A stretch of 64,000 nucleotides of DNA, taken from positions 1 through 64,000 of the forward strand of contig CALEJB010000045.1 in NCBI GenBank assembly GCA_937898675.1. The letters run 5' to 3'. This document shows positions 43,639-52,778 of this stretch, piece after piece. The DNA is from an uncultured Prevotellaceae bacterium (GTDB lineage Bacteria > Bacteroidota > Bacteroidia > Bacteroidales > Muribaculaceae). The translations under genes were made by a program, and so were the position numbers. Each line of letters begins with the position of its first letter. Within the stretch, counting starts at the first letter, position 1. The notes beneath the pieces are model-generated. The model was not told where the DNA came from. It saw nothing but the letters and a program-made list of their open reading frames with translations, and did no database searches.

Positions 43639-43661
43639 TCCAAGACACTGAAATCATCCAT

Positions 43662-43698
43662 AAAAGCGTTATCGAGGCATTCGATAGCGCTTTTTTTT
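43662..43698 (+). terminator. Intrinsic terminator after the DUF1015 gene
   Basis: A 14-bp stem (AAAAGCGTTATCGA with TCGATAGCGCTTTT, one T-G pair), 5-base loop and a run of eight T. Confidence 0.88.
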
Positions 43699-43741
43699 GC
43701 GTTTTTTTGCCACCGATACACATTGTATAAATAAAAAGCAT

Positions 43742-43749
43742 TATATTTG
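43742..43749 (+). promoter_or_regulatory. -7 box of the dnaN operon
   Basis: TATATTTG, 53 bases before the dnaN ATG; TTG at 43723-43725 gives a short 16-base spacer. Confidence 0.5.
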
Positions 43750-43802
43750 TAGGTTAAAAGAGAATAATAACATCACATCACAATATAACAAGAGATAAGT
43801 AT

Positions 43803-44921
43803 ATGAAATTCAATGTCCAAAGTAAATTATTGCTTACCCGGCTGAATGCTGTAAGCAAAGTGGTTAGCAACAAGAACGCCTATGCCATTCTTGAAAACTT
43901 CCTGTTTGAGCTGCAAAGCGACCGCCTCGTCGTCACCGGCAGCGACATGGAAACACGCCTGACCACCAACATCGAAGTGTCGAACGTAGAAGGCACCGGC
44001 AAGTTTGCCATCGATGTCAAGCGCACCATCAACTCGTTGAAGGAGTTGCCCGACACCGCCCTGACGTTTGAAATCAACGATGAGACGCTTGCCGTCAAGG
44101 TTACCTACCAAAACGGCTACTACGATGCCGTGGCGCTCAATGGTGACGAGTTCCCCGAGAAGGCAGCGACCGCCAATGAGGTAAAGCAGTTCACGCTTTC
44201 GTCCAAGAACATCTCGCTGGGCATCGGGCACACCCTGTTTGCCGTAGGCACCGATGATATGCATCCGCAATTCACGGGAATCTATTGGGACATCAAGCCC
44301 GACATGATTGTTTACGTATCCAGCGACTCTCACAAGCTCGTGCGCTATCGCCAGACCAACGTCAAGCCCGGCTTTGAGCGTTCATTCATCCTGCCCGCCA
44401 AGCCCGCATCAATCCTCGCCAGCATCATTGAGCGCAACAGCGAGGAGCCCGTCAGCATCACCATCGACGAGAACAGCGCCACGTTTGAGACCGCCGATTA
44501 TCAATTGTCCTGCCGCTTCATTACTGGACGCTATCCCAATTACAACACCGTCATCCCCGAGAACAACCCATACACCATGGCTGTTGACCGCACGACGTTG
44601 CTCAATGCCGTGCGCCGCGTATCGGTATTTGCCAACGTGGGCGGCCTTGTCCGCCTGAACCTGAGCGCCAACCATGTCATACTCACCGCCGAGGATGTGG
44701 ACCACTCGACCGCTGCCGAGGAAACCATCGTGTGTGAATACAACGGCGAGCCCATGAACATCGGTTTCAAGAGCGCCGATGTCATTGACGTGGTCAACAA
44801 CATCGACTGCGACGGCGTGTTCCTCAAGCTGCTCGACCCCGCCAGGGCCGGTGTGTTTGTTCCCAGTGAGCAAAATGAAGGCGAGGACCTCCTCGTGCTT
44901 CAAATGCCCATGATGGTCTAA
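43803..44921 (+). CDS. dnaN: DNA polymerase III beta subunit (sliding clamp)
   Basis: 372-residue ring-forming processivity clamp of three repeated domains. Typical segments are the start MKFNVQSKLLLTRLNAVSKVVSNKN, ITGRYPNYNTVIPENNP, and the C-terminal end EDLLVLQMPMMV. It tethers polymerase III and repair enzymes to DNA. First gene of a long operon: an exonuclease gene follows after 19 bases, then coaBC, the DUF4835 gene, recN and rlmB. Confidence 0.97.
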   Translation: MKFNVQSKLLLTRLNAVSKVVSNKNAYAILENFLFELQSDRLVVTGSDMETRLTTNIEVSNVEGTGKFAIDVKRTINSLKELPDTALTFEINDETLAVKVTYQNGYYDAVALNGDEFPEKAATANEVKQFTLSSKNISLGIGHTLFAVGTDDMHPQFTGIYWDIKPDMIVYVSSDSHKLVRYRQTNVKPGFERSFILPAKPASILASIIERNSEEPVSITIDENSATFETADYQLSCRFITGRYPNYNTVIPENNPYTMAVDRTTLLNAVRRVSVFANVGGLVRLNLSANHVILTAEDVDHSTAAEETIVCEYNGEPMNIGFKSADVIDVVNNIDCDGVFLKLLDPARAGVFVPSEQNEGEDLLVLQMPMMV

Positions 44922-44940
44922 TCCGAGCATTGCCAAAGAC

Positions 44941-45723
44941 ATGGAACTGAACCTGAAACGCCCGCTTGTGGTCTTTGACCTGGAGTCAACCGGTCTTAAC
45001 CTTACCGAGGACCGCATCATCGAGCTGTCCTACATCAAGGTGTATCCCGATGGGCATGAGGAGAGCAAGACCTACCGCTTCAACCCTTGCAAGGAGATAC
45101 CTCAAGAGGCCATTGCCGTGCATCACATCACCAATGAGATGCTCCAAGGCGAGCCCACGTTCAAAGAGCGCGCCAAAGAGATTGCCCAGGTGTTTGAGGG
45201 CAGCGACATTGCGGGATTCAACAGCAACCGCTTTGACATCCCGCTGCTGGTGCAGGAATTGCAGCAGGCAGGAGTCAATTTCGACCCCAACCAGCATAGA
45301 TTCATTGACGTGCAGACCATCTACCACAAGCGCGAGAAGCGCGATCTCGAGGCAGCATGCCTGTTCTACTGCGGCCATCCCATGGAGAACCATCATGCCG
45401 CATCGGACGACACCCGCACCACGCTTGAGGTGCTCAAAGCACAGTTGGACTACTATGCCAACGACGCCGAGCCCCTGCAAAACGACGTTGAATTCCTGGC
45501 CCACTACTCAAGCCACACCCGCAACGTCGATTTAGTCGGGCGCGTCGTGCTTAACGACGCCGGGGTGCCGGTATTCAACTTTGGCAAGCACAAGGGCAAA
45601 ACGGTGGAAGATGTGTTTACCCGCTTGGACCTGGGCTACTATGACTGGATGATGCGCAGCGACTTCCTCGAGAACACCAAGCAGGTCATCACCAGGCTTT
45701 ACATCCAATACAAGAAGAAATAA
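44941..45723 (+). CDS. DnaQ-like 3'-5' exonuclease
   Basis: 260 residues. The N-terminal DEDD exonuclease fold has ExoI VVFDLESTGLN (D-x-E), ExoII GFNSNRFDIPLL and ExoIII HHAASDDTRTTLEVL, indicating a DEDDh enzyme. The C-terminal 50 residues (FNFGKHKGKTVEDVF...YYDWMM) resemble the small DUF3820/exodeoxyribonuclease X C-terminal domain. It could be a proofreading or repair exonuclease working with the clamp encoded just upstream. Cytoplasmic. Confidence 0.9.
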   Translation: MELNLKRPLVVFDLESTGLNLTEDRIIELSYIKVYPDGHEESKTYRFNPCKEIPQEAIAVHHITNEMLQGEPTFKERAKEIAQVFEGSDIAGFNSNRFDIPLLVQELQQAGVNFDPNQHRFIDVQTIYHKREKRDLEAACLFYCGHPMENHHAASDDTRTTLEVLKAQLDYYANDAEPLQNDVEFLAHYSSHTRNVDLVGRVVLNDAGVPVFNFGKHKGKTVEDVFTRLDLGYYDWMMRSDFLENTKQVITRLYIQYKKK

Positions 45724-45743
45724 AATCATTGTAACGACGCATC

Positions 45744-46958
45744 ATGCTACAAGGCAAGCACATCATACTTGGCATCTCGGGCGGCATTGCGGCCTACAAA
45801 TGCGCCACGCTCACCCGGCTACTCGTCAAGGCCGGCGCCGAGGTGCAGGTGATTATGACCCCCAATGCCAAACAATTCATCCAGCCGCTGACGCTCTCGA
45901 CGTTGAGCGGCAAGCCAGTCATCAGCGAGTTCTTTACCGCCAACACAGGCCAGTGGAACAGCCATGTGGATCTGGGACTGTGGGCCGATGCCATGGTCAT
46001 CGCCCCCGCCACGGCATCCACCATTGGCAAAATGGCCAACGGTGTTGCGGACAACATGCTGATAACGACTTATCTATCGGCCAAGGCGCCAGTGTTTGTC
46101 GCCCCCGCCATGGATCTGGACATGATGCGCCACCCGAGCACCGTGCGCAACATTGAACTGCTGCGCAGTTACGGCAACCACATCATTGAGCCTGCCGAGG
46201 GCGAACTGGCCAGCCACCTCATTGGCAAAGGCCGCATGGAGGAGCCCGAGAATATTGCCAAGGCGCTTGACGAGTTTTTCTCGGCGTGTCAAGACCTGCA
46301 GGGAAAACGCGTGCTCATCACCGCAGGGCCCACGGTCGAGAAAATCGACCCAGTGCGTTACATCAGCAACTTCTCCTCTGGCAAGATGGGCTTTGCCCTC
46401 GCCGAGGACTGCGCCGCGCGCGGCGCGCTGGTAACCATAGTGGCCGGGCCTGTCGCGCTCAAAACACCTGCTGGAGTGAAACGCATTGACGTGACCACCG
46501 CAGTGGAGATGCACGATGCCGTGATGAAGGAGTTGCCCCAATGCGATGCCGTCATCCTGTGTGCAGCAGTGGCCGATTATCGCGTAGAAAACGCCGCCGC
46601 CACCAAAATCAAGCGTGAAAAGAACCAAAATCCCGTGATACAGCTCACGCCCAACCCCGACATTGCCCGCGCCGTGGGCCAGGCCAAGCGGCCGGGCCAA
46701 GTCACCGTGGGATTTGCACTTGAGACCGACAACGAGACCCTAAACGCTCAAGGAAAACTTGAGCGCAAGAACTTGAATTTCATTGTGATGAACTCGTTGC
46801 GTGACAAGAATGCCGGATTCCAGGTGGATACCAACAAAGTGACCATTTTCACCGACAGCGGCGAGTGCATTGAAGGCGAATGCAAGTCAAAGCGCGATGT
46901 CGCCCACGACATTGTTGATGTTTTACACACCTATCTATTTGCGAAACATGAGAAATAA
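45744..46958 (+). CDS. coaBC: Bifunctional CoaBC
   Basis: 404 residues. The CoaC half (phosphopantothenoylcysteine decarboxylase, about 1-180; GISGGIAAYKCATLTR, active-site His in NSHVDLGLWAD) is fused to CoaB (phosphopantothenate-cysteine ligase, about 185-404; TAGPTVEKIDPVRYISNFSSGKMG). It makes 4'-phosphopantetheine for coenzyme A. coaE, the last CoA step, lies 6 kb downstream in the next operon. Its stop overlaps the next gene's start by 11 bases. Confidence 0.96.
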   Translation: MLQGKHIILGISGGIAAYKCATLTRLLVKAGAEVQVIMTPNAKQFIQPLTLSTLSGKPVISEFFTANTGQWNSHVDLGLWADAMVIAPATASTIGKMANGVADNMLITTYLSAKAPVFVAPAMDLDMMRHPSTVRNIELLRSYGNHIIEPAEGELASHLIGKGRMEEPENIAKALDEFFSACQDLQGKRVLITAGPTVEKIDPVRYISNFSSGKMGFALAEDCAARGALVTIVAGPVALKTPAGVKRIDVTTAVEMHDAVMKELPQCDAVILCAAVADYRVENAAATKIKREKNQNPVIQLTPNPDIARAVGQAKRPGQVTVGFALETDNETLNAQGKLERKNLNFIVMNSLRDKNAGFQVDTNKVTIFTDSGECIEGECKSKRDVAHDIVDVLHTYLFAKHEK

Positions 46959-47871
46959 GTTTTTGCTGCTGCTGGCAGTCATGCTGCTCGGCGTGTTTGG
47001 CGCCGCCGCCCAGGACGAGGCGACGGAGTTGAACTGCGAGGTTGAAGTCAACTCTGACAAGATTTCCAATGCCAACAAGGATGTCTTCAATGAATTGAAA
47101 CAGGCCATCACCGACTACATGAATACCACCAAATGGACCAATGCCACCTTTGGGACCAATGAGAAAATATACTGCAAACTCATGCTCACCATCGGCAAGT
47201 GGGACAATTCCACAGGCGCCATGTCGGGCGATTTGCAGATTCAATCGCAGCGTCCTGTCTATAACAGTTCATACACTACTGCTGTCATCAATTTCAAAGA
47301 CGCCAAGGTTGACTTCAAATTTGAGACAGGACAGCAACTGGTCTTCTCGGAACAAGAGATGCTCGACAACCTGACGGCAATCCTCAACTTCTGGGCCTAT
47401 ATGATTATCGGCATGGACTTTGACACATTTGAACTCAAGGGCGGCGACCCATACTATGAACGGGCTGCAACCGTGGTGAGACTGGCGCAAAGCAGCGGAG
47501 AAAGCGGGTGGAAAGCCTTTGAAGACCCCACCAACCGCAGCGCAGTGCTCAGTGCTTACACCGACAAGTCAACCGAAGCCATCAGGCAGCTGCTTTACGA
47601 CTATCACCGCATGGGGCTGGACCAAATGGTCGTTACCGCCGACAAAGGGCGCGCGACAATCACGCATTCGCTGGAAAGTTTGGGCAAGATATATGAAACG
47701 TCCCCGATGTCGGTGTGCTTGTCGATGTTTAAGGACGCCAAACTTGATGAGTTGGTGAATGTGTACAGCAAAGCCAACACCACCGAGAGGGAAACGGTGT
47801 ATGAAATGCTGTATCAAGTATATCCGAGTGAGAACAGCCGTCTCGAGAAAATCAAGAAGGCTCAAGAATAA
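46948..47871 (+). CDS. DUF4835 / PorD-like exported protein
   Basis: 307 residues from the ATG at 46948, overlapping the coaBC stop by 11 bases; the ATG opens a signal peptide (MRNKFLLLLAVMLLGVFGAA). Typical DUF4835 features are LNCEVEVNSDKI at the mature start and the central FWAYMIIGMDFDTFELKGGDPYYERA. This family, located between coaBC and recN in Bacteroidota, is known as PorD and connected with type IX secretion; I rely on family memory for that. It fits the T9SS-tailed proteins in this window. Confidence 0.87.
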   Translation: MRNKFLLLLAVMLLGVFGAAAQDEATELNCEVEVNSDKISNANKDVFNELKQAITDYMNTTKWTNATFGTNEKIYCKLMLTIGKWDNSTGAMSGDLQIQSQRPVYNSSYTTAVINFKDAKVDFKFETGQQLVFSEQEMLDNLTAILNFWAYMIIGMDFDTFELKGGDPYYERAATVVRLAQSSGESGWKAFEDPTNRSAVLSAYTDKSTEAIRQLLYDYHRMGLDQMVVTADKGRATITHSLESLGKIYETSPMSVCLSMFKDAKLDELVNVYSKANTTERETVYEMLYQVYPSENSRLEKIKKAQE

Positions 47872-47924
47872 CATAGGTTTGGACGGTACCCGTTGGTGCC
47901 GCATTGATGAAAAGCGTTCCTTAA

Positions 47925-49607
47925 ATGATTAAACAACTGCACATATCAAACTATGCGCTCATCGACAAACTCGACATTTCGTTTGCCGACGGGCTAACCA
48001 TCATCACCGGCGAGACAGGTGCGGGAAAATCAATCATTATGGGTGCGATGTCCCTGATACTGGGTGAACGCGCCGACAGCAAAGCGATACGCGATGCCGA
48101 ATCCAAGACCGTTGTAGAGGCGACACTTGACGTTGCCGGCTACCGGCTTGAACGCTTCTTCAAGGACAACGACATTGACTGGGACGAAAAAGAGTGCCTG
48201 ATTCGCCGAGAATTGTCGCCCAACGGCAGGTCTCGCGCCTTTGTCAACGACACGCCTGTCGCGCTCACGGTGCTGCGAGACTTGAGCACCTGCCTGCTGG
48301 ACATCCACTCCCAGCACAGCAACATGTTGCTGTCGCAGCCACAGTTCCAGCTGTCGGTGCTTGACAGCATTGCCGAAAACGGAAGGCTACTCGAACAGTA
48401 CCAAACCATCTATCATGAATACCGCGATGCCGAAAAGCGCCTGCACGACACCGAGCGCGCCATGGAACAAATGCGGCGCGACGAGGACTATATCCGATTC
48501 CAGGTAGAGCAACTGAAATCTATGGATTTACGGCCCGATGAGGACAAGCAGCTCGAGGCGCTCCAGAAGAAATTGAGCAACATCGGCGAGCTCAAGGAAG
48601 CGCTATGGAGTGTGGAAAATGACCTTTACAGTGCCGAGGGCAGCATTCTGGAACGGCTGGGCTGTGTTGCCCAGCGCATCGAAGAAGCCGAGCGCCACAT
48701 GAGCGAAGTGGAGGGCATGCCCTCCCGCGTGAGGTCGTCGCTCATTGACCTCAAAGACATCGCCCAGAGCGTCAACACCATTGTGGAAACGCTCAATGAC
48801 GACCCTGCCGAACTCGCCCGCGTTGACCAAAGGCTCAACGACATTTATTCACTGCTGCGAAAGCACAATGTGAAAGACGTGAACCTATTGATTGACATCC
48901 AGCATGATTACGAACAGCGTCTTGACGAAATTGAGCAAAACGACGATGTCATCAATGGACTCAGGGCTCGAGTTGAGACCACCAAGGCCGCAGCCCGAGA
49001 AATTGCCCTCAAACTGAGTGTCAACCGCCACAATGCCGCTAAGCAGTTTGCCGACGAACTGCTTGAACTTGCCGTGCCATTGGGCATGAAGAACATTGCA
49101 TTTGAGGTGGAGTTCGGCGAAACCGAACTCACGGCAAACGGCTCGGACAGCGTTGAATTCATGATGGCATTCAACAAAAACCAAAGTCCCATGCCAGTCA
49201 AGGACACCGCATCGGGCGGCGAAATCTCACGTGTAATGCTGTGCATCAAGACTATCATCGCCAAGCACATGCAGATGCCCAGCATTATATTTGACGAAGT
49301 GGACACCGGTGTCGGCGGCGACATTGCCAACCGCATGGGCGAGATGATGGCCGATATCGGAAAAACCATCCAAGTCATCGCCATCACCCATCTCCCGCAG
49401 GTCGCCGCCCACGGCAACCACCACCTGCGCGTGTACAAGACCGACACCGACGATGAGACGCTCACGCGCGTCAAGCCGCTTGATTTTCAAGAGCACGTCA
49501 TAGAAATTGCCCGCATGCTCAGCGGCAAGGCCCTGAACAAGTCGGCAGTAGAAAACGCCCGCACGCTAATTGCGCTCATCAGCAAAAATGACTATCACTA
49601 TGATTGA
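47925..49607 (+). CDS. recN: DNA repair protein RecN
   Basis: 560-residue SMC-like ATPase of double-strand break repair. Walker A GETGAGKSIIMGAMSL at the N-terminus, a coiled-coil arm (about 150-370), the ABC signature TASGGEISRVML and Walker B SIIFDEVDTGVGG near the C-terminus. Cytoplasmic. Its stop overlaps the rlmB-like start by 8 bases. Confidence 0.97.
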   Translation: MIKQLHISNYALIDKLDISFADGLTIITGETGAGKSIIMGAMSLILGERADSKAIRDAESKTVVEATLDVAGYRLERFFKDNDIDWDEKECLIRRELSPNGRSRAFVNDTPVALTVLRDLSTCLLDIHSQHSNMLLSQPQFQLSVLDSIAENGRLLEQYQTIYHEYRDAEKRLHDTERAMEQMRRDEDYIRFQVEQLKSMDLRPDEDKQLEALQKKLSNIGELKEALWSVENDLYSAEGSILERLGCVAQRIEEAERHMSEVEGMPSRVRSSLIDLKDIAQSVNTIVETLNDDPAELARVDQRLNDIYSLLRKHNVKDVNLLIDIQHDYEQRLDEIEQNDDVINGLRARVETTKAAAREIALKLSVNRHNAAKQFADELLELAVPLGMKNIAFEVEFGETELTANGSDSVEFMMAFNKNQSPMPVKDTASGGEISRVMLCIKTIIAKHMQMPSIIFDEVDTGVGGDIANRMGEMMADIGKTIQVIAITHLPQVAAHGNHHLRVYKTDTDDETLTRVKPLDFQEHVIEIARMLSGKALNKSAVENARTLIALISKNDYHYD

Positions 49608-50358
49608 CAAGACCCAATACATCTACGGCATCCATGCCGTGCTTGAGGCCATCGATGCCGGTAAAGACATCGACAAAATCCTGTTAAGCAAAACGCTCTC
49701 GCCCGACACGGCGCAAGATATCACCGAAAAAGCGCGCGCATTGCGCGTGCCGGTTCAGCGCGTGCCGGTTCAAAAGATAGACCGCATCACGCGTCGCAAC
49801 CATCAGGGAGTGGTTGCCATGATGGCCGCCGTCACCTATTACCGCGTCGAGGACTTGGTCCCCCAAATGTTTGACGAGGGAGAGAATCCGCTCATTGTTG
49901 TTCTTGACGGTGTGACGGATGTACGCAACTTTGGCGCCGTGGCGCGGACATGCGAGTGTGCAGGCGTCAGCGCCATCGTCATCCCGGACCGCGAGAGCGT
50001 CAGTGTCAATGCCGATGCTGTGAAGACGTCGGCTGGAGCGCTCAACTATCTGCCCGTGTGCCGTGAGCACAACCTTGCCGGTGCCGTGAGACTGCTGCGC
50101 GACAGCGGATTCAATATTGTCGGCACCAGCGACAAGAGCCAAACGCCGTACACCAGCGCCGACTATACCAGTCCCGTCGCCATTGTGCTTGGCGCCGAGG
50201 GCAAAGGCATCTCACCAGAAATCATGAAGCTGTGTGACACCCAGGTGCTCATTCCAGAGTTTGGCCACATCAACTCGCTTAACGTTTCGGTGGCAGGCGG
50301 AATCATGATTTACGAGGCCGTCAGGCAGCGCCTCAACGACGACCAAGAGGTGAATTAA
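49600..50358 (+). CDS. rlmB: SPOUT RNA methyltransferase, RlmB-like
   Basis: 252 residues from the ATG at 49600 (an alternative ATG lies at 49588). The TrmH/RlmB family methylates ribose 2'-O, here likely 23S rRNA G2251. N-terminal substrate-binding domain (MIDKTQYIYGIHAVLEAI), then SPOUT motifs LDGVTDVRNFGAVART, LGAEGKGIS and SLNVSVAGGIMIYEA. An in-frame 15-base tandem duplication (49743-49772) encodes RVPVQRVPVQ. Last gene of the dnaN operon. Confidence 0.93.
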   Translation: MIDKTQYIYGIHAVLEAIDAGKDIDKILLSKTLSPDTAQDITEKARALRVPVQRVPVQKIDRITRRNHQGVVAMMAAVTYYRVEDLVPQMFDEGENPLIVVLDGVTDVRNFGAVARTCECAGVSAIVIPDRESVSVNADAVKTSAGALNYLPVCREHNLAGAVRLLRDSGFNIVGTSDKSQTPYTSADYTSPVAIVLGAEGKGISPEIMKLCDTQVLIPEFGHINSLNVSVAGGIMIYEAVRQRLNDDQEVN

Positions 50359-50370
50359 CCGGCGAAAGAG

Positions 50371-50401
50371 TTGGTCATGCGGCCAAAATTCGCTAATTTT
50401 G
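50371..50401 (+). promoter_or_regulatory. Promoter of the nusB operon
   Basis: TTG (50371-50373), a 20-base spacer and TAATTTTG (50394-50401); the nusB ATG follows 19 bases later. Confidence 0.65.
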
Positions 50402-50420
50402 CAAGTTCAAATTTTTCAAC

Positions 50421-51377
50421 ATGATAAATCGAGTACTAATCAGAACCAAAGTAGTACAGAACCTGTACTCCTATATGCTCACTCGTCCCGAGTGCACTCT
50501 TGCAAATGCGTTGAAAAGCCTCAACGTCTGCATGGACAAGACCTATGAATTGTATCATTACCTGTTGCGTTTGCCCATCGAGCTCACCCACATCCAGGAA
50601 ATGCACCTTGATGAAGCGCGCAACAAGTACCTGCCCAGCGAGGAGGAATTGAATCCCAACATGAAATTTGTCCAAAACCGCCTGGTGGCCGCGCTTGCAG
50701 CCAACGAGCAGCTGCAGCAATTTGCCCAAGAGCACACGGTCACCTGGAATGACGACCCAATTTTTGAGCGGCTGATGCTTGACAAGGTCGTCAAGAGCGA
50801 CATCTACCAGGACTATATGGCCGATGACGATGACAGCATGACGGCCGACAGCATGGTGTGGCAACAGCTCATGCGTCAGGTCATCCTTCCCGATGAGAAC
50901 ATGGCCGATGCCGTGGAACAGCGTTCGGTGTATTGGAGCGAGAATGACCTGGACGTGATGGGACAGTTTGTGTGCAAGACATTCAGGCGCATGTCGGACA
51001 CTGCGGCCGAAGAAGATGAGGACAATGGCACCGATATCGTCATGCCACAATTCAAGGACGAAGAAGACGCCGAATTTGGAAAAGAGCTGTTTACCGCCAC
51101 CGTCACCCTGATGCCGGAGAGCAACGCCCTCATTGACGAGCTCGTGCAAAACAGCCGCTGGGACAAGGACCGCATCGTGATGATGGACCGCATTATCATG
51201 TGCACCGCCCTGGCCGAAATGCGCACCTTTGACAAAATCCCTACCGCAGTGACACTCAACGAGTATATAGAACTTGCCAAAAACTTCAGCACCGCCGGAA
51301 GCGGTCAGTTTGTCAACGGCATGCTCAATGCGGCCGCCAAGCAGCTGCGGAGCGAAGGGAAGCTCGTCAAGCCGTGA
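50421..51377 (+). CDS. nusB: Transcription antitermination factor NusB, long form
   Basis: 318 residues, more than twice E. coli NusB, but usual for Bacteroidota. The helical NusB core is at the C-terminus (MDRIIMCTALAEMRTF, AVTLNEYIELAKNFSTAGSGQFVNGML). The N-terminal part starts with a NusB-like helix (MINRVLIRTKVVQNLYSYML) and continues in a helical extension with an acidic loop. It acts in rRNA antitermination. First gene of the operon with yajC, ybbR and coaE. Confidence 0.92.
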   Translation: MINRVLIRTKVVQNLYSYMLTRPECTLANALKSLNVCMDKTYELYHYLLRLPIELTHIQEMHLDEARNKYLPSEEELNPNMKFVQNRLVAALAANEQLQQFAQEHTVTWNDDPIFERLMLDKVVKSDIYQDYMADDDDSMTADSMVWQQLMRQVILPDENMADAVEQRSVYWSENDLDVMGQFVCKTFRRMSDTAAEEDEDNGTDIVMPQFKDEEDAEFGKELFTATVTLMPESNALIDELVQNSRWDKDRIVMMDRIIMCTALAEMRTFDKIPTAVTLNEYIELAKNFSTAGSGQFVNGMLNAAAKQLRSEGKLVKP

Positions 51378-51423
51378 TTATTACAGAAACCAACAACACA
51401 TTACTAAATAAAGAGACAGAATT

Positions 51424-51771
51424 ATGCTTAACACGATTTTATTGCAAGCAGCAAGCAGCGGCAGCGCTGCCGGCGGAGGCGGCATGAGCCTGATTATGAT
51501 TGTTGCGCTCATTGCCATTTTCTATTTCTTCATGATTGCACCTCAGCAGAAGAAACAAAAGAAAATCAACAAATTCCGCGACAGCCTCAAGAATGGCGAC
51601 AAGGTGATGACCGCAGGCGGCATCTACGGCCGCATCCGCGAGGTCAAGAATGATGGATCCATCATCCTCGAGATTGCCGACGGCGTGCGCATCAGGATTG
51701 ACAAGAATTCCATCTACCAATCGATGGAAGACGTTGCCAGCACGGGCGCTGACGCAGCCAACAAGAAGTAA
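51424..51771 (+). CDS. yajC: Preprotein translocase subunit YajC
   Basis: 115-residue small inner-membrane partner of SecDF. After a short Gly-rich start comes a single transmembrane helix (MSLIMIVALIAIFYFFMIAPQQ) and a cytoplasmic domain with the family signature QQKKQKKINKFRDSLKNGDK and AGGIYGRI. Conserved order nusB-yajC-ybbR-coaE. Confidence 0.95.
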   Translation: MLNTILLQAASSGSAAGGGGMSLIMIVALIAIFYFFMIAPQQKKQKKINKFRDSLKNGDKVMTAGGIYGRIREVKNDGSIILEIADGVRIRIDKNSIYQSMEDVASTGADAANKK

Positions 51772-51806
51772 GCGCCACCCCACAGCACCCGGGCACCCGC
51801 CGACGC

Positions 51807-52778
51807 ATGAAAGATTTCTTGAACAACATTCACAAGAAGTTAGAGCTATCGCCCCGCACGAGGTCGTTGTTGCTCTATCTCTTGTTTGTGTTCATCTCAA
51901 CCATCTTTTGGGGATTTCTCACGTTCAACCGAGACATTAAGATTGAGGTTGAAGTTCCCCTTGCAATCAGCGTGCCCGAGAATGTGCACTTGATTGACAA
52001 GGTGCCCGACACGCTCACGGTAACCATCGTTGACCGCGGCATCCGCATTATCTCTGACATGTTCAGAAAGAGGCCGTCGCTCACCCTACGGTTCAATGAC
52101 TACTGCGACACCAACAGCCGCATGTTCAAGATTGACCAAAGCCACTTGAAGAAAGAGCTGTCGTCACTGTTCAAGAAGCACACCACCATCGTGAGTGTGC
52201 TACCAGAGTCCATCAATCTAAAGTACACCGACCTGCCTGGCAAGAAAGTGCCCATCAGAGCCGATGTGGTGGTCAAAGCACGCGAGGACCACACCCAGAA
52301 CGGTGCTTTGATCATGAGCCAAGACTCTGTTCTTGTTTATGGAGATGCCGAGACACTTAACGAAATCAACGAGGTCTATACCTACCACGTTGAAGCCATT
52401 GACCTGACCGATACCTTGAAGCGCAATGTCACCATTGCCCCTATCAAGGGCGCGGTCATTGAGCCCCGCTCCATTGACATCGTTGTTCCTGTCGAGAAAC
52501 TTGTATCGCAGAAAAAGAACGTCAAAATCATGGTGCGCAATGCGCCGCCCGGAGTGAGAATGCTGCTGTTTCCGGGTGATGTCGACATCATTTACAGTAC
52601 ACCCGTGAGCCGCATCAAGGAAGACGCCGGCATCACCGCTGTTGTTGATTACAACTCGGTGGACTTCAGGTCGGGCAGCAACAAGGTAAAAGTCAACATC
52701 GGAGAATCGCCTGCCGCGTTCCAGAATGTCAAGCCCGCACTTGACAGCGTGGATTACATCATCGAGAAGTCTAAATGA
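51807..52778 (+). CDS. YbbR-like domain protein
   Basis: 323 residues, one N-terminal transmembrane helix (about 21-40, LLLYLLFVFISTIFWGFLT) and a periplasmic region with YbbR-like repeats (IKIEVEVPLAISVPENV, KKVPIRADVVVKA). In other phyla YbbR proteins regulate a diadenylate cyclase (CdaR); no such cyclase gene lies here, and the position before coaE is the Bacteroidota norm. Function uncertain. Overlaps coaE by 4 bases (ATGA). Confidence 0.85.
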   Translation: MKDFLNNIHKKLELSPRTRSLLLYLLFVFISTIFWGFLTFNRDIKIEVEVPLAISVPENVHLIDKVPDTLTVTIVDRGIRIISDMFRKRPSLTLRFNDYCDTNSRMFKIDQSHLKKELSSLFKKHTTIVSVLPESINLKYTDLPGKKVPIRADVVVKAREDHTQNGALIMSQDSVLVYGDAETLNEINEVYTYHVEAIDLTDTLKRNVTIAPIKGAVIEPRSIDIVVPVEKLVSQKKNVKIMVRNAPPGVRMLLFPGDVDIIYSTPVSRIKEDAGITAVVDYNSVDFRSGSNKVKVNIGESPAAFQNVKPALDSVDYIIEKSK

